DNA of 64,000 nt from Streptomyces sp. NA02950 (GTDB lineage: Bacteria; Actinomycetota; Actinomycetes; Streptomycetales; Streptomycetaceae), in assembly GCF_013364155.1 (NCBI RefSeq), contig NZ_CP054916.1, forward strand, positions 3,964,501-4,028,500, given 5' to 3'. Below, in pieces: positions 8,593 to 19,189 of the stretch (position 1 is its first letter; each line of letters opens with the position of its first letter). A program made the translations under genes and the position numbers. Under the pieces are notes generated by a model. It saw only the letters and a list, made by a program, of their open reading frames with translations. It searched no databases and was not told the origin of the DNA.

Positions 8593-8722
8593 TGTTTCTC
8601 CTTCGGTCTGCACCGGCCGTATGAGGTACCGGTGTCAGTTACCGACGGGCGAGTGCCCGCCGGAAGTCACAGCCAGGGCTCCGCGCCCGGAGTTCGGAAC
8701 CCCGGGCGCAGAGCCCCGTGGC

Positions 8723-9745
8723 TCAGTACTGCTCGGTCTCCACGAAACCGGCGTCCGCGTCGTCGTCGGCGCCGAAGGCGTCGGCGGCGGCGGTCGGGTC
8801 AAACCCGGGCGGGCTGTCCTTGAGCGCCAGACCCATCCCGGCCAGCTTCGCCTTGACCTCGTCGATCGACTTGGCGCCGAAGTTGCGGATGTCCAGCAGG
8901 TCCGCCTCGGAACGGGCCACCAGCTCGCCCACCGAGTGGATGCCCTCGCGCTTGAGGCAGTTGTACGAGCGGACCGTCAGCTCCAGCTCCTCGATCGGCA
9001 GCGCCAGGTCGGCGGCCAGGGCGGCGTCCGTCGGGGACGGGCCCATGTCGATGCCCTCGGCGTCCACGTTCAGCTCGCGGGCCAGGCCGAACAGCTCGAC
9101 CAGGGTCTTACCGGCCGACGCCATGGCGTCGCGCGGGCGCATGGCCTGCTTGGTCTCGACGTCGACGATCAGCTTGTCGAAGTCGGTGCGCTGCTCGACA
9201 CGGGTCGCCTCGACCTTGTACGTGACCTTGAGCACCGGCGAGTAGATCGAGTCGACCGGAATCCGGCCGATCTCCTGGCCGACCTGCTTGTTCTGCACGG
9301 CGGAGACATAGCCGCGACCGCGCTCGACGGTCAGCTCCATCTCCAGCTTGCCCTTGCCGTTCAGCGTGGCCAGGACCAGGTCCGGGTTGTGCACCTCGAC
9401 ACCGGCCGGCGGGGCGATGTCCGCGGCGGTGACCAGGCCGGGGCCCTGCTTGCGCAGGTACATCACGACCGGCTCGTCGTGCTCCGAGGAGACGACCAGC
9501 TGCTTGATGTTGAGGATGAGATCGGTGACGTCCTCCTTGACGCCCGGCACGGTGGTGAACTCGTGCAGGACCCCGTCGATCCGGATGCTGGTGACAGCCG
9601 CACCGGGGATCGAGGAGAGGAGCGTACGACGCAGGGAGTTTCCGAGGGTGTAGCCGAAGCCCGGCTCCAGCGGCTCGATCACGAACCGGGAGCGGAACTC
9701 GTCGACGACCTCTTCGGTCAACGAGGGACGCTGAGCGATCAGCAT
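8723..9745 (-). CDS. rpoA: RNA polymerase alpha subunit
   Basis: 340 residues. The N-terminal domain ([23 protein letters not shown]) dimerises and nucleates beta and beta-prime assembly; the C-terminal domain (~250-315, [38 protein letters not shown]) binds DNA and activators. The acidic end after ~315 is poorly conserved. Length is normal for streptomycetes. It lies between rpsD and rplQ in the alpha operon. Confidence 0.97.
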   Translation of the reverse strand: MLIAQRPSLTEEVVDEFRSRFVIEPLEPGFGYTLGNSLRRTLLSSIPGAAVTSIRIDGVLHEFTTVPGVKEDVTDLILNIKQLVVSSEHDEPVVMYLRKQGPGLVTAADIAPPAGVEVHNPDLVLATLNGKGKLEMELTVERGRGYVSAVQNKQVGQEIGRIPVDSIYSPVLKVTYKVEATRVEQRTDFDKLIVDVETKQAMRPRDAMASAGKTLVELFGLARELNVDAEGIDMGPSPTDAALAADLALPIEELELTVRSYNCLKREGIHSVGELVARSEADLLDIRNFGAKSIDEVKAKLAGMGLALKDSPPGFDPTAAADAFGADDDADAGFVETEQY

Positions 9746-9874
9746 GGGTTTTGCCTCCAGTCTTCGGCGCCCGCTATTTGACGCCGAACCCTTCTATGGT
9801 ACGGGCGGTACGTGCCGAACGGCGCCGTACCGCCCCACCGTCACACCAGCCGGCTCCGCCGGCGGGCTGCTCCA

Positions 9875-10501
9875 CTACTTGGAGTAGAGCTCGACGATCA
9901 GCTGTTCCTGCACCTGGGTGTCGATCACCTGGCGCTCGGGCAGCGAGTGCACGAGGACGCGCATCTTCGACGGAATGGCCTCCAGCCACGCCGGGACGGT
10001 GCGCTCGCCCGCCTCCGCACGAGCCACCACGAACGGGGTGAGCTCCTGCGAAGCCTTGCGGACCTCGATGATGTCGTTCACGGCCACGCGGGCCGACGGG
10101 ATGTCGGTCTTGCGGCCGTTCACATTGATGTGGCCGTGGCGGACCAGCTGACGGGCGTGATCGCGGGACTTGGCGAAGCCGGCCCGGTAGATCACGTTGT
10201 CGAGGCGGGACTCGAGGATGCGCAGCAGGTTCTCACCGGTCTTGCCGGTCCGCTGGTTCGCCTCCGCGTAGTAGCCACGGAACTGCTTCTCGAGGACACC
10301 GTAGATGCGGGTCGCCTTCTGCTTCTCACGGAGCTGAAGGAGGTACTCGCTGTCCTTGGTGCGCCCGCGTCCGTGCTCACCCGGGGGGTAAGGACGGATC
10401 TCGATCGGGCACTTCGCGCTCTCGCACTTGCTCCCCTTGAGGAAGAGCTTCTGCTTCTCCCGACGGCAACGCTTGCAGTCGGCCCCGGTGTATCGCGCCA
10501 T
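9875..10501 (-). CDS. rpsD: 30S ribosomal protein S4 (zinc-binding form)
   Basis: 208 residues. S4 binds 16S rRNA early in small-subunit assembly. Four cysteines near the N terminus (CKRC at 9-12, then two more in KGSKCESAKCP) mark the zinc-binding C+ form. The S4 RNA-binding domain (RLDNVIYRAGFAKSRDHARQ) follows. The gene lies between rpsK and rpoA; in many bacteria S4 represses this operon, but no S4 target structure was identified here. Confidence 0.96.
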   Translation of the reverse strand: MARYTGADCKRCRREKQKLFLKGSKCESAKCPIEIRPYPPGEHGRGRTKDSEYLLQLREKQKATRIYGVLEKQFRGYYAEANQRTGKTGENLLRILESRLDNVIYRAGFAKSRDHARQLVRHGHINVNGRKTDIPSARVAVNDIIEVRKASQELTPFVVARAEAGERTVPAWLEAIPSKMRVLVHSLPERQVIDTQVQEQLIVELYSK

Positions 10502-10528
10502 TGTCCAGTTATCTCCTGCTTCGACGGA

Positions 10529-10933
10529 TCAGACGCGCCGGCGCTTGGGCGGGCGGCATCCGTTGTGCGGAGTCGGGGTGACGTCCTGGATCGAGCCCAC
10601 CTCCAGGCCGGTGGCCTGGAGCGAGCGGATCGCGGTCTCACGGCCGGAGCCCGGACCCTTGACGAACACGTCGACCTTGCGCATGCCGTGCTCCTGGGCG
10701 CGGCGGGCGGCCGACTCGGCGGCCATCTGCGCGGCGAACGGAGTCGACTTGCGCGAGCCCTTGAAGCCGACGTGGCCGGCCGAGGCCCAAGAGATCACGT
10801 TCCCGGTCGGGTCGGTGATCGAGACGATGGTGTTGTTGAACGTGCTCTTGATGTGAGCGTGCCCGTGGGCGACGTTCTTCTTCTCCTTGCGGCGCACCTT
10901 CTTGGCGCCGGCCGTACGGCTCTTCGGAGGCAT
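10529..10933 (-). CDS. rpsK: 30S ribosomal protein S11
   Basis: 134 residues. S11 forms part of the platform near the Shine-Dalgarno cleft. [19 protein letters not shown] and the basic C-terminal [18 protein letters not shown] are diagnostic. An N-terminal Lys/Arg-rich extension ([17 protein letters not shown]) is usual for actinobacteria. It sits between rpsM (66 bp upstream) and rpsD. Confidence 0.96.
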   Translation of the reverse strand: MPPKSRTAGAKKVRRKEKKNVAHGHAHIKSTFNNTIVSITDPTGNVISWASAGHVGFKGSRKSTPFAAQMAAESAARRAQEHGMRKVDVFVKGPGSGRETAIRSLQATGLEVGSIQDVTPTPHNGCRPPKRRRV

Positions 10934-10999
10934 TCCTGAAATCTCCCGTGGAGGTGGTCGGTCCTACAACTCGGACCGCTTGGCGGCGTCCGGTGTGGA

Positions 11000-11380
11000 C
11001 TACTTCTTGCCCGGCTTCTTCTTACCGGCGATGGCGCGACGCGGGCCCTTGCGGGTGCGGGCGTTGGTGCTGGTGCGCTGACCGTGGACCGGCAGTCCGC
11101 GGCGGTGGCGCAGACCCTGGTAGCAGCCGATCTCGACCTTGCGACGGATGTCGGCCTGGATCTCGCGACGGAGGTCACCCTCGGTCTTGATGTTGTTGTC
11201 CACGTACTCGCGGATCTTGACCAGGTCCTCTTCGCCCAGGTCGCGAACGCGGGTGTCCGGGTTCACACCGGTGTTGGCGAGCGTCTGCTGGGCAAGGGTG
11301 CGACCGATGCCGAAGACGTAGGTGAGGGCGACCTCGACGCGCTTTTCGCGCGGGAGATCAACGCCTGCGAGGCGTGCCAT
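11000..11380 (-). CDS. rpsM: 30S ribosomal protein S13
   Basis: 126 residues. S13 sits in the head of the small subunit and contacts the P-site tRNA and inter-subunit bridges. [21 protein letters not shown] and the basic tail [20 protein letters not shown] are typical. It is preceded by rpmJ across ~190 bp of non-coding DNA, longer than most gaps in this cluster. Confidence 0.96.
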   Translation of the reverse strand: MARLAGVDLPREKRVEVALTYVFGIGRTLAQQTLANTGVNPDTRVRDLGEEDLVKIREYVDNNIKTEGDLRREIQADIRRKVEIGCYQGLRHRRGLPVHGQRTSTNARTRKGPRRAIAGKKKPGKK

Positions 11381-11567
11381 GAATCTGGCTCCAGATGGTT
11401 GTCGGAGGTCTTCCGCAGCACCGCTCCCGGCCCTCCGGCCGGGTCCCCGGCCTCCGACCGGGGGTGTCGTCCCCGTGGCGTTCGGGGGACGGGTGACTGC
11501 GTATGTACATATCGTTGTGCGTCGCGCGAAGATGCTGCGAAAGTGCAGGTCTGCGGCCGGACGTGCG

Positions 11568-11681
11568 TCAGCCCTGGCGCTGCTTGTGGCGCAGGTTGTC
11601 GCAGATGACCATGACCCGGCCGTGGCGGCGGATCACCTTGCACTTGTCGCAGATCTTCTTGACGCTCGGCTTGACCTTCAT
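11568..11681 (-). CDS. rpmJ: 50S ribosomal protein L36 (zinc-binding form)
   Basis: 37 residues, the usual full length. It reads [19 protein letters not shown] at the start and has the zinc ligands C11, C14, C27 and H32, so it is the C+ form; zinc-independent paralogues, if present, lie elsewhere. It follows infA by ~30 bp with AGGT-type spacing, as in other infA-rpmJ pairs. Confidence 0.95.
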   Translation of the reverse strand: MKVKPSVKKICDKCKVIRRHGRVMVICDNLRHKQRQG

Positions 11682-11710
11682 GGGATGTGAGGTTCTCCGG
11701 GTCGTGAGAT

Positions 11711-11932
11711 CTACTTGTAGCGGTAGACGATCCGTCCGCGCGTGAGGTCGTACGGAGACAGCTCCACCACGACCCGGTCATCGGGCAGGATGCGGATGTA
11801 GTGCATGCGCATCTTGCCGCTGATGTGCGCGAGGACCTTGTGACCGTTCTGAAGCTCCACCTTGAACATCGCGTTCGGCAGAGACTCGATCACGGTGCCC
11901 TCGATTTCGATGGCGCCTTGCTTCTTGGCCAT
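11711..11932 (-). CDS. infA: Translation initiation factor IF-1
   Basis: 73 residues, a single OB-fold (S1-like) domain. IF-1 occupies the A site of the 30S subunit during initiation. ATG 11932 ([14 protein letters not shown]) is chosen over an in-frame upstream ATG from family length. [19 protein letters not shown] and the end [15 protein letters not shown] are diagnostic. It precedes rpmJ. Confidence 0.96.
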   Translation of the reverse strand: MAKKQGAIEIEGTVIESLPNAMFKVELQNGHKVLAHISGKMRMHYIRILPDDRVVVELSPYDLTRGRIVYRYK

Positions 11933-12110
11933 GTCCTGCTTTCGGGATCGGCTACCTTGATCGGCTCGCGACATGCGGGAGGGCATGCGTGAGCCGACGT
12001 GTCAGTCTACGTCAGGGCATCCCGAAACACGAATTCAGGGCAGCATGCCCGGATCCTGAGATCTTTATGCCAGGGTTCACGCCCACGGGTCGGGCGGAGC
12101 GGAGCGTGCT

Positions 12111-12947
12111 TTACGCCAGCGGGTCCGGGGCGGTCTCGACGCCCAGCTCGGCCAGCTTGGCCTTGCCGCCGTCCACGGCGGTCAGCACCAGCGGACCCTC
12201 CTCGGTCAGCGCGACCGAGTGCTCCCAGTGGCTGGACCAGGTCCCGTCGTCGGTCTTGACGGTCCAGTCGTCGGCCAGGACGTGGGTCTTCGCGGTGCCC
12301 AGGCTCACCATGGGCTCGATCGCGATGCAGAAGCCGGGCACCAGCTTGGGCCCCTTGCCGCGCTTGCGGGAGACGTAGTTCAGCAGATGCGGGTCCATAT
12401 GCATCTGGCTGCCGATGCCGTGGCCGCCGTAGTCCTCGATGATCCCGTACTTGCCGGAGGCCGGACGCGGCTGGCGGCGGATGTAGCCCTCGATCGCCCT
12501 GGAGATGTCGATCAGCCGGTTGCCCTTGCGGACCGCGGCGATCCCGGCCCACATCGACTCCTCGGTGACCCGGCTCAGCTCGTGCAGCTCCGGAGCGTGG
12601 CCGTCGCCGACGAAGACGGTGAACGCGGCGTCACCGTGCCAGCCGTCGATGATCGCGCCCGCGTCAATGGAGATGATGTCGCCGTCCTTGAGCACGGTCT
12701 CCCGGTCCGGGATGCCGTGCACCACAACCTCGTTCACCGAGGTGCAGATGGTGGCGGGGAATCCGCCGTAGCCCAGGAAGTTCGACTTGGCGCCGTGGTC
12801 GGCGATCACCTTGCGGGCGACGTCGTCGAGGTCCTTGGTGGAGGCGCCCGGGACGGCGGCCTCCCGCGTCGCCTGGTGGACGGCGGCGACAACAAGTCCC
12901 GCCTCGCGCATCTTCGCGATCTGCTCGGGGGTCTTGATCTCCACCAT
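12111..12947 (-). CDS. map: Type I methionine aminopeptidase
   Basis: 278 residues. It removes the N-terminal Met from nascent proteins using two divalent metals. Ligands are visible: Asp in ISIDAGAIIDGWHGD (two), His in DYGGHGIGSQMH, Glu in CIAIEPMV and Glu in LTEEGPLVLT. ATG 12947 has GGAAGG 7 nt upstream, better than ATG 12953. It follows adk by 89 bp and precedes infA by 178 bp, the standard secY-adk-map-infA order. Confidence 0.95.
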   Translation of the reverse strand: MVEIKTPEQIAKMREAGLVVAAVHQATREAAVPGASTKDLDDVARKVIADHGAKSNFLGYGGFPATICTSVNEVVVHGIPDRETVLKDGDIISIDAGAIIDGWHGDAAFTVFVGDGHAPELHELSRVTEESMWAGIAAVRKGNRLIDISRAIEGYIRRQPRPASGKYGIIEDYGGHGIGSQMHMDPHLLNYVSRKRGKGPKLVPGFCIAIEPMVSLGTAKTHVLADDWTVKTDDGTWSSHWEHSVALTEEGPLVLTAVDGGKAKLAELGVETAPDPLA

Positions 12948-13036
12948 CGTCATACCTTCCGCGTTTCCGTCGTCTTTGCAACAGTACGGCCGCGACGCCC
13001 TGATGGGCATCGCGGCCGTGACCGGCACGTCTTGCT

Positions 13037-13693
13037 TCAGGCCGCCTTGGCGGCCAGGGCGTCCATGGCCCGCTGGGTGACCTCGTTGACCTTGCCGAGC
13101 GCCGAGATCGTCACGACCAGGCCCTTGGCCTTGTAGTAGTCGATGATCGGCTCCGTCTCGCGGTGGTAGACCTCCAGCCGCTTGCGGACGGTCTCCTCGC
13201 TGTCGTCCTCGCGCTGGTACAGCTCACCGCCGCACTCGTCGCACACACCCTCGGCCTCGGGCTGCTTGTACTCCACATGGAAGGTGTGCGCGCTGTCGTT
13301 GCGGCAGGTACGGCGACCGGCGATGCGCTTGACCACCTCGGCCTCGGGGACCTCCAGGTCCAGCACGGCGTCCACCGAGAGGTCGTGCTCCCGCAGATAG
13401 CCGTCCAGGGCCTCGGCCTGGGCCAGGTTCCGGGGGAAGCCGTCGAGCAGGAAGCCGCCCGCGGCGTCCTGCTGACCCATCCGGTCCTCGGCCATGCCGA
13501 TGGTGACCTCGTCCGGGACCAGCTGGCCGGCCCGCATGTACTCCTGTGCCTGCTTGCCGAGCGGTGTGCCCTGGCTGATGTTGGCACGGAACAGGTCGCC
13601 CGTGGAGATGTGCGGGATCGACAGGTTCTCGGCCAGGTACGCGGCCTGCGTACCCTTGCCGGCTCCAGGAGGCCCGACGAGGACGATTCGCAT
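13037..13693 (-). CDS. adk: Adenylate kinase
   Basis: 218 residues. It interconverts ATP + AMP and two ADP. The P-loop GPPGAGKGT is at residues 8-16, followed by the AMP-binding region DLFRANIS and DGFPRNLAQA. The long-form lid contains cysteines (TCRND, CDEC) as in metal-binding Gram-positive enzymes. The ATG overlaps the TGA of secY by one base (TGATG), so translation is coupled. Confidence 0.96.
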   Translation of the reverse strand: MRIVLVGPPGAGKGTQAAYLAENLSIPHISTGDLFRANISQGTPLGKQAQEYMRAGQLVPDEVTIGMAEDRMGQQDAAGGFLLDGFPRNLAQAEALDGYLREHDLSVDAVLDLEVPEAEVVKRIAGRRTCRNDSAHTFHVEYKQPEAEGVCDECGGELYQREDDSEETVRKRLEVYHRETEPIIDYYKAKGLVVTISALGKVNEVTQRAMDALAAKAA

Positions 13694-15006
13694 CAGCGGA
13701 GGAACCCTTCGTAGTGTCGCTGCTGAAGCTGGCTCTCGATCTGCTTCACGGTCTCCAGGCCGACACCCACGATGATCAGGATGCTCGTGCCACCGAACGG
13801 GAAGTTCTGATTGGCCTTGAGCGTCACCAGTGCCACCGTGGGCACAAGGGCGATCAACCCCAGGTAGAGCGCGCCGGGCCACGTGATGCGATTCAGCACG
13901 TAGCTCAGATACTCCGCAGTGGGACGACCAGCCCGAATACCCGGGATGAACCCACCATACTTCTTCATGTTGTCGGCAACTTCTTCGGGGTTGAAGCTGA
14001 TGGCGACGTAGAAGAAGGCGAAGAAGACGATCAGCAGGAAGTACGTGGCGATGTAGATGGGGTGGTCGCCCTTGACGAAGTTCTGCGAGATCCAGTTCGC
14101 CCAGCCCGATTTTGACTGACTGAACTGAACAATAAGCGCCGGGATGTAGAGCAGCGATGAGGCAAAGATCACGGGGACCACACCCGCCTGGTTGACCTTC
14201 ACCGGAATGTAGGTGGACGTACCGCCGTACGAGCGACGGCCGATCATGCGCTTGGCGTACTGCACCGGGATCCGGCGCTGTGCCTGCTCGACGAAGACCA
14301 CCAGGCCGACCATGGCCAGACCACAGGCGATGACCAGGCCGAACTCCAGCCAGCCGTCGAGGATCTTGCCCTGCTGCTTGATGCTCCACATGGAGCCGGG
14401 GAAGGCGGCGGCGATCGAGATGAACATCAGGATCGACATGCCGTTGCCGATGCCGCGGTCGGTGATCAGCTCACCGAGCCACATGATCAGCGCGGTACCG
14501 GCGGTCATCGTGATGACCATCACGGCGGTGGTGAAGATCGTGTCGTCACGGACGATCTGGTTGCCGACCGGGCAGCTCTGGAAGAGCTGGCCGCTGCGGG
14601 CGGTGGCCACCAGGCCGGTGCCCTGGAGGACGGCGAGGGCCACGGTCAGATACCGGGTGTACTGCGTGATCTTCGCCTGGCCGGCCTGGCCCTCCTTCTT
14701 CAGGGCCTCGAGACGCGGGATCACCACCGTCAGCAGCTGAAGGATGATGCTCGCCGTGATGTACGGCATGATCCCTAGTGCGAAGATGGTGATCTGAAGC
14801 AGCGCGCCGCCGCTGAGCATGTTGACCAGGCCGAAGAGACCCTGCTGGCCCTTGGCCAGATCCATACACGTCTGGACGTTCTTGTATTCGATGCCCGGCA
14901 GTGGGACATGTTGTCCGAGCCGGAAGAGCACGATGATGCCCAGCGTGAACAGCAGCTTCTTGCGCAGGTCGGGCGTCTTGAACGCTCGGGCGAACGCGGT
15001 GAGCAC
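13693..15006 (-). CDS. secY: Preprotein translocase subunit SecY
   Basis: 437 residues, ten transmembrane helices expected; it forms the Sec protein-conducting channel with SecE (encoded at 52542-52832). The GTG at 15006 is chosen because AGGAGG precedes it with good spacing and the product starts LTAFARAFKTPDLRKKLLFT. A ~200-bp gap and a 32-bp palindromic hairpin separate it from rplO, so it probably has its own promoter and starts a secY-adk-map unit. Confidence 0.96.
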   Translation of the reverse strand: MLTAFARAFKTPDLRKKLLFTLGIIVLFRLGQHVPLPGIEYKNVQTCMDLAKGQQGLFGLVNMLSGGALLQITIFALGIMPYITASIILQLLTVVIPRLEALKKEGQAGQAKITQYTRYLTVALAVLQGTGLVATARSGQLFQSCPVGNQIVRDDTIFTTAVMVITMTAGTALIMWLGELITDRGIGNGMSILMFISIAAAFPGSMWSIKQQGKILDGWLEFGLVIACGLAMVGLVVFVEQAQRRIPVQYAKRMIGRRSYGGTSTYIPVKVNQAGVVPVIFASSLLYIPALIVQFSQSKSGWANWISQNFVKGDHPIYIATYFLLIVFFAFFYVAISFNPEEVADNMKKYGGFIPGIRAGRPTAEYLSYVLNRITWPGALYLGLIALVPTVALVTLKANQNFPFGGTSILIIVGVGLETVKQIESQLQQRHYEGFLR

Positions 15007-15161
15007 GGTGCCTCCTGCGCCCCCCGCGTGCATGCGCGAGAGGTGACGGTCTTGAGGATCGACGAATACTTATCAGCCAGGACCCGCACGGAGACGTACC
15101 GCGCGGAAGGTAACAACGCACGCCACCTTACCGGCGACCTGGCTCCCCTTGGAACGACCAA

Positions 15162-15193
15162 CCGGGGATGCCCCAGATCTGGGGCATCCCCGG
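15162..15193 (-). terminator. Palindromic hairpin between rplO and secY
   Basis: Positions 15162-15177 and 15178-15193 are exact reverse complements (16 bp each), centred on AGATCT. The palindrome lies 17 bp after the rplO stop. It can form a very stable hairpin in RNA and probably ends part of the spc transcripts before the secY promoter region (15007-15160). Confidence 0.7.
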
Positions 15194-15210
15194 CCAGTTG
15201 TGCACCGTGC

Positions 15211-15666
15211 TCAGACGAGCTCGGTGACAGTGCCGCCGGCAGCGGTGATCTTCTCCTTGGCGGAACCGGAGACGGCGTCGACCGTCACCTGGAGCGCCAC
15301 CGAGAGCTCACCGGTGCCCAGCACCTTGACGAGCTGGTTCTTGCGAACCGCACCCTTGGCGACCAGGTCGGCCACCGTGACCTCGCCACCCTGCGGGTAG
15401 AGCGCGGCCAGCTTGTCCAGGTTCACGACCTGGTACTCGGTGCGGAAGGGGTTCTTGAAGCCCTTGAGCTTCGGGAGACGCATGTGGAGGGGCATCTGCC
15501 CGCCCTCGAAGCGCTCCGGAACCTGGTAGCGGGCCTTGGTGCCCTTGGTGCCACGACCAGCGGTCTTACCCTTGGACGCCTCACCACGACCGACACGGGT
15601 CTTGGCGGTCTTGGCGCCCGGGGCGGGCCGGAGGTTGTGGACCTTCAGCGGGTTGTTCTCCGCCAT
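15211..15666 (-). CDS. rplO: 50S ribosomal protein L15
   Basis: 151 residues. L15 is a late-assembly protein of the large subunit. The Gly/Arg/Lys-rich N-terminal arm ([20 protein letters not shown]) and the globular C terminus are typical. It starts 1 bp after the rpmD stop, so it is tightly coupled. A hairpin terminator follows. Confidence 0.96.
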   Translation of the reverse strand: MAENNPLKVHNLRPAPGAKTAKTRVGRGEASKGKTAGRGTKGTKARYQVPERFEGGQMPLHMRLPKLKGFKNPFRTEYQVVNLDKLAALYPQGGEVTVADLVAKGAVRKNQLVKVLGTGELSVALQVTVDAVSGSAKEKITAAGGTVTELV

Positions 15667-15667
15667 C

Positions 15668-15850
15668 TCAGTCGACCTCCTCGACCGTCACGAGGTGCCG
15701 CACGGTCTGCGCCATGCCGCGGAACTCGGGGCGGTCCTCCTTGACAACCACGTCGCCGAGCTTCTTCAGCCCGAGCGAACGCAGCGTGTCGCGGTGGTTC
15801 TGCTTGCTGCCGATGTACGACTTCGTCTGCGTGATCTTCAGGCGGGCCAT
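15668..15850 (-). CDS. rpmD: 50S ribosomal protein L30
   Basis: 60 residues, normal length. The protein starts [19 protein letters not shown] and contains the L30 signature [15 protein letters not shown]. Start at 15850 lies 2 bp after the rpsE stop (15853), typical of the tightly packed rpsE-rpmD-rplO block. Confidence 0.96.
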   Translation of the reverse strand: MARLKITQTKSYIGSKQNHRDTLRSLGLKKLGDVVVKEDRPEFRGMAQTVRHLVTVEEVD

Positions 15851-15852
15851 GC

Positions 15853-16458
15853 TCACACACCCACCCCGGCACGCGCCCGCAGCAGAGCGGCGGGGGCGAC
15901 GTCCTCGAGGGGCAGACCACGGCGGGCGGCGATCTCCTCGGGGCGCTGAAGGCCCTGCAGAGCGGCCACCGTGGCGTGCACGATGTTGATCGGGTTCGAG
16001 GAGCCGAGCGACTTGCTCAGCACGTCGTGGATGCCCGCGCACTCCAGCACGGCACGCACCGGGCCACCGGCGATCACACCGGTACCGGGCGACGCCGGCT
16101 TGAGCAGCACCACACCCGCGGCCTCCTCACCCTGGATCGGGTGGGGAATGGTGCCGGCGATCCGGGGGACCTTGAAGAAGTGCTTCTTGGCCTCCTCCAC
16201 GCCCTTGGCGATCGCGGCCGGCACCTCCTTGGCCTTGCCGTAACCGACACCCACGGTGCCGTCACCGTCGCCCACCACGACCAGCGCGGTGAAGCTGAAG
16301 CGACGACCACCCTTCACAACCTTGGCGACGCGGTTGATCGCGACAACACGCTCGACGTAAGCGGTCTTCTCGGCGGCAGCGCCACCGTCCCGCCGGTCCT
16401 TCCGGTCCCGCCGCTCGCCGCCACCGGCGCCGCCACCGCGGCGCTGGGGTCCAGCCAT
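15853..16458 (-). CDS. rpsE: 30S ribosomal protein S5
   Basis: 201 residues. S5 contributes to decoding accuracy. The N-terminal dsRNA-binding domain ([37 protein letters not shown]) and the C-terminal domain are complete. A Gly/Arg-rich N-terminal extension (~40 residues) precedes the core, common in actinobacteria. The C-terminal [17 protein letters not shown] is also an extension. Confidence 0.96.
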   Translation of the reverse strand: MAGPQRRGGGAGGGERRDRKDRRDGGAAAEKTAYVERVVAINRVAKVVKGGRRFSFTALVVVGDGDGTVGVGYGKAKEVPAAIAKGVEEAKKHFFKVPRIAGTIPHPIQGEEAAGVVLLKPASPGTGVIAGGPVRAVLECAGIHDVLSKSLGSSNPINIVHATVAALQGLQRPEEIAARRGLPLEDVAPAALLRARAGVGV

Positions 16459-16501
16459 TGGATTTACCTCTCTCGTTTCCGCTTTGCGTTGGAACCGGGG
16501 C

Positions 16502-16885
16502 TCAGAACTTCAGCCCGGCCTCGCGGGCGGCGTCCGCCAGAGCGGCGATCCGCCCGGCGTACTGGTTGCCACCGCGGTCGAATACAACGGCCTCGACGCC
16601 CGCGGCCTTCGCCCGCTCGGCGACCAGGGCGCCGACCTGCTTCGCCTGCGCGCTCTTGTCGCCCTCGCCACCACGGATGGAGGTGTCCAGGGTCGACGCC
16701 GAGGCCAGCGTGTGGCCCGCGATGTCGTCGATGACCTGCGCCACCATGTGGCGGTTGGACCGCGTCACGACCAGGCGGGGACGCTCCGGCGTACCGGAGA
16801 TCCGCTTGCGGACGCGGATGTGGCGGCGCTTGACGGCGGCAGCCTTGCGGGCGTTGCCCTTGGCGATCTTCACACCGTATGCCAT
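16502..16885 (-). CDS. rplR: 50S ribosomal protein L18
   Basis: 127 residues. L18 binds 5S rRNA with L5. [20 protein letters not shown] and the C-terminal [15 protein letters not shown] are diagnostic. It starts 4 bp after the rplF stop and precedes rpsE by 43 bp in spc order. Confidence 0.96.
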   Translation of the reverse strand: MAYGVKIAKGNARKAAAVKRRHIRVRKRISGTPERPRLVVTRSNRHMVAQVIDDIAGHTLASASTLDTSIRGGEGDKSAQAKQVGALVAERAKAAGVEAVVFDRGGNQYAGRIAALADAAREAGLKF

Positions 16886-16889
16886 GGCT

Positions 16890-17429
16890 TTACTTACCAG
16901 CCTTTCCGACCTTGCGGCGGATGACCTCGCCCGCGTACTTGACGCCCTTGGCCTTGTACGGGTCCGGGCGGCGCAGCTTGCGGATGTTCGCGGCGACCTC
17001 GCCGACCTTCTGCTTGTCGATGCCCTCGACGCTCAGCTTGGTCGGGGACTCCACCTTGAAGGTGATGCCCTCCGGGGCCTCGACCAGGATCGGGTGGCTG
17101 TAGCCCAGCGCGAACTCCAGGTTGGAGCCCTTCGCCTGGACGCGGTAGCCGACACCACTGATCTCGAGCGCCTTGCTGTAGCCCTGGGTCACGCCGATGA
17201 TCATGTTCGCCACCAGCGTGCGGGACAGGCCGTGCAGGGCCTTGTTCTGACGCTCGTCGTTCGGGCGGGTGACAACGAGGTTGTTGTCCTCACCCCGGGC
17301 GACCTCGATCGGCGCGGCGACGGTGTGCGAGAGAGAGCCCTTGGGACCCTTCACGGCGACCGTGCGGCCATCGATGGTGACGTCCACACCAGCGGGAACC
17401 TGGATGGGCAGCTTGCCAATGCGCGACAT
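16890..17429 (-). CDS. rplF: 50S ribosomal protein L6
   Basis: 179 residues with two duplicated domains. [20 protein letters not shown] opens the protein; the C-terminal block ([21 protein letters not shown]) contacts 23S rRNA near the factor-binding site. It follows rpsH by 23 bp. Confidence 0.96.
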   Translation of the reverse strand: MSRIGKLPIQVPAGVDVTIDGRTVAVKGPKGSLSHTVAAPIEVARGEDNNLVVTRPNDERQNKALHGLSRTLVANMIIGVTQGYSKALEISGVGYRVQAKGSNLEFALGYSHPILVEAPEGITFKVESPTKLSVEGIDKQKVGEVAANIRKLRRPDPYKAKGVKYAGEVIRRKVGKAGK

Positions 17430-17452
17430 TGACTTCTTTCCTCCGTTCCCTG

Positions 17453-17851
17453 TTACCAGACGTAGGCGAGGACTTCCCCACCCACGCCCTTCTTGCCGGC
17501 CTGCTTGTCGGTGAGGAGCCCGTGCGACGTGGAGATGATCGCCACGCCCAGGCCGCCGAGCACCTTCGGCAGGTTGGTGGACTTTGCGTAGACCCGCAGG
17601 CCCGGCTTCGAAATCCGCTTGATGCCGGCGATCGAGCGCTCGCGGTTCGGACCGAACTTCAGCTCGAGGGTGAGGTTCTTGCCGACCTCGGCGTCCTCGA
17701 CCTTCCAGCCGGTGATGTAGCCCTCCTGCTGGAGGATCTCCGCGATGTGCGACTTGATCTTGCTGTGCGGCATCACGACGGAGTCGTGGTACGCCGAGTT
17801 CGCGTTTCGCAGACGCGTCAGCATGTCTGCGATCGGATCGGTCATGGTCAT
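17453..17851 (-). CDS. rpsH: 30S ribosomal protein S8
   Basis: 132 residues from ATG 17851 ([18 protein letters not shown]), the family start. The C-terminal signature [20 protein letters not shown] is present. In many bacteria S8 represses the spc operon by binding its mRNA near rplE; no such site was verified here. The upstream gap to rpsN is 262 bp, long for this cluster and without a gene on either strand; a secondary promoter could lie there, though none is clear. Confidence 0.96.
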   Translation of the reverse strand: MTMTDPIADMLTRLRNANSAYHDSVVMPHSKIKSHIAEILQQEGYITGWKVEDAEVGKNLTLELKFGPNRERSIAGIKRISKPGLRVYAKSTNLPKVLGGLGVAIISTSHGLLTDKQAGKKGVGGEVLAYVW

Positions 17852-18113
17852 GATGGCCTTCGGCCTCTCTCGCCGGGGTTTCCTATCTGCGCCATCCCTC
17901 TCACCCACTCACGGTGGGCACGGGTGCGGCGCGGGGACCTACGGCGTAGTAAGGATTCAGGGCGGCGGGCGCCCAACCCTTCCACTCTACGGGAGTGAAA
18001 GAGCGGGGCCCGCCATCCTTATTGCTTACCGAGAGTCCGGTACCAGCCCAGAATGCAAACCTGTCGCCCGCCAGGGCGCCCGTTGAGGGCGGTGGTGGGA
18101 GACGGGTGGGCTG

Positions 18114-18299
18114 TTACCAGGAGCTCTTGGTCACGCCCGGCAGCTCTCCGCGGTGAGCCATCTCACGAAGGCACACGCGGCACAGGCCGAACTTGCGGTA
18201 CACGGAGTGCGGACGGCCGCAGCGCTGGCAGCGGGTGTACCCACGCACGCCGAACTTGGGCTTGCGGGCGGCCTTGGCAATAAGAGCCTTCTTCGCCAC
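18114..18299 (-). CDS. rpsN: 30S ribosomal protein S14 type Z (zinc-binding)
   Basis: 61 residues, the short zinc-ribbon form. CQRC and CRVC pairs (about residues 24-27 and 40-43) bind zinc. It starts 3 bp after the rplE stop. The longer zinc-free S14 usually found elsewhere in Streptomyces under Zur control is not in this window. Confidence 0.96.
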   Translation of the reverse strand: MAKKALIAKAARKPKFGVRGYTRCQRCGRPHSVYRKFGLCRVCLREMAHRGELPGVTKSSW

Positions 18300-18302
18300 G
18301 GC

Positions 18303-18863
18303 TCACGCCTCCTTGAACGGGAAGCCGAGGTGACGCAGCAGGGCCCGGCCCTCTTCGTCGTTGGTCGCCGTGGTCACCACGGTGATGTCCATACCCCGGA
18401 CGCGGTCGATCTTGTCCTGGTCGATCTCGTGGAACATGACCTGCTCCGTGAGACCGAAGGTGTAGTTGCCCCGGCCGTCGAACTGCTTCGGCGACAGACC
18501 ACGGAAGTCGCGGATGCGCGGCAGCGCGAGCGAGACCAGGCGGTCCAGGAACTCCCACATGCGGTCACCGCGGAGGGTGACGTGGGCACCGATCGGCTGG
18601 CCCTCACGCAGCTTGAACTGCGCGATGGACTTACGGGCCTTGGTGACGGCGGGCTTCTGGCCGGTGATCGTGGTGAGGTCGCGGATGGCGCCCTCGATCA
18701 GCTTGGAGTCGCGGGCGGCGTCGCCCACACCCATGTTGACCACGACCTTGGTGAGACCCGGGATCTGCATGACGTTCTCGTAGGAGAACTGCTCGCGCAG
18801 CTTGCCCTGGATCTCTTCGCGGTAGCGCGTCTTGAGACGCGGTGCAGTGGTGGTGGCAGTCAT
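18303..18863 (-). CDS. rplE: 50S ribosomal protein L5
   Basis: 186 residues. L5 binds 5S rRNA and contacts P-site t[41 protein letters not shown] and [15 protein letters not shown] are typical blocks. The ATG overlaps the rplX stop by one base (TGATG), which couples translation. Confidence 0.96.
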   Translation of the reverse strand: MTATTTAPRLKTRYREEIQGKLREQFSYENVMQIPGLTKVVVNMGVGDAARDSKLIEGAIRDLTTITGQKPAVTKARKSIAQFKLREGQPIGAHVTLRGDRMWEFLDRLVSLALPRIRDFRGLSPKQFDGRGNYTFGLTEQVMFHEIDQDKIDRVRGMDITVVTTATNDEEGRALLRHLGFPFKEA

Positions 18864-19186
18864 CAGATGTCCTCACCGGTCCGCTTGGCAACGCGGATCT
18901 TGTTGCCCTCGTCGTCGAAGCGGTATCCGACGCGGGTGACGACCTTGTTGCCGTCCTTCTCCACCACGAGCTGCACATTGCTCACGTGGATCGGGGCCTC
19001 GGTCGTCACGATGCCGCCGGTCTTCGAACCACGAGCGGTCTGTCCGGCCTTGGTGTGCTTCTTGACCCGGTTGACACCCTCGACCAGAACACGGTCCTCG
19101 CGGGGGAAGGCCGCGATGACCTTGCCCTGCTTGCCCTTGTCCTTACCGGTGATGACCTGGACCAGGTCGCCCTTCTTGATCTTCAT
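18863..19186 (-). CDS. rplX: 50S ribosomal protein L24
   Basis: 107 residues. L24 initiates large-subunit assembly. The KOW motif is at the N terminus ([20 protein letters not shown]). It starts 3 bp after the rplN stop and overlaps rplE by one base. Confidence 0.96.
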   Translation of the reverse strand: MKIKKGDLVQVITGKDKGKQGKVIAAFPREDRVLVEGVNRVKKHTKAGQTARGSKTGGIVTTEAPIHVSNVQLVVEKDGNKVVTRVGYRFDDEGNKIRVAKRTGEDI

Positions 19187-19189
19187 CGG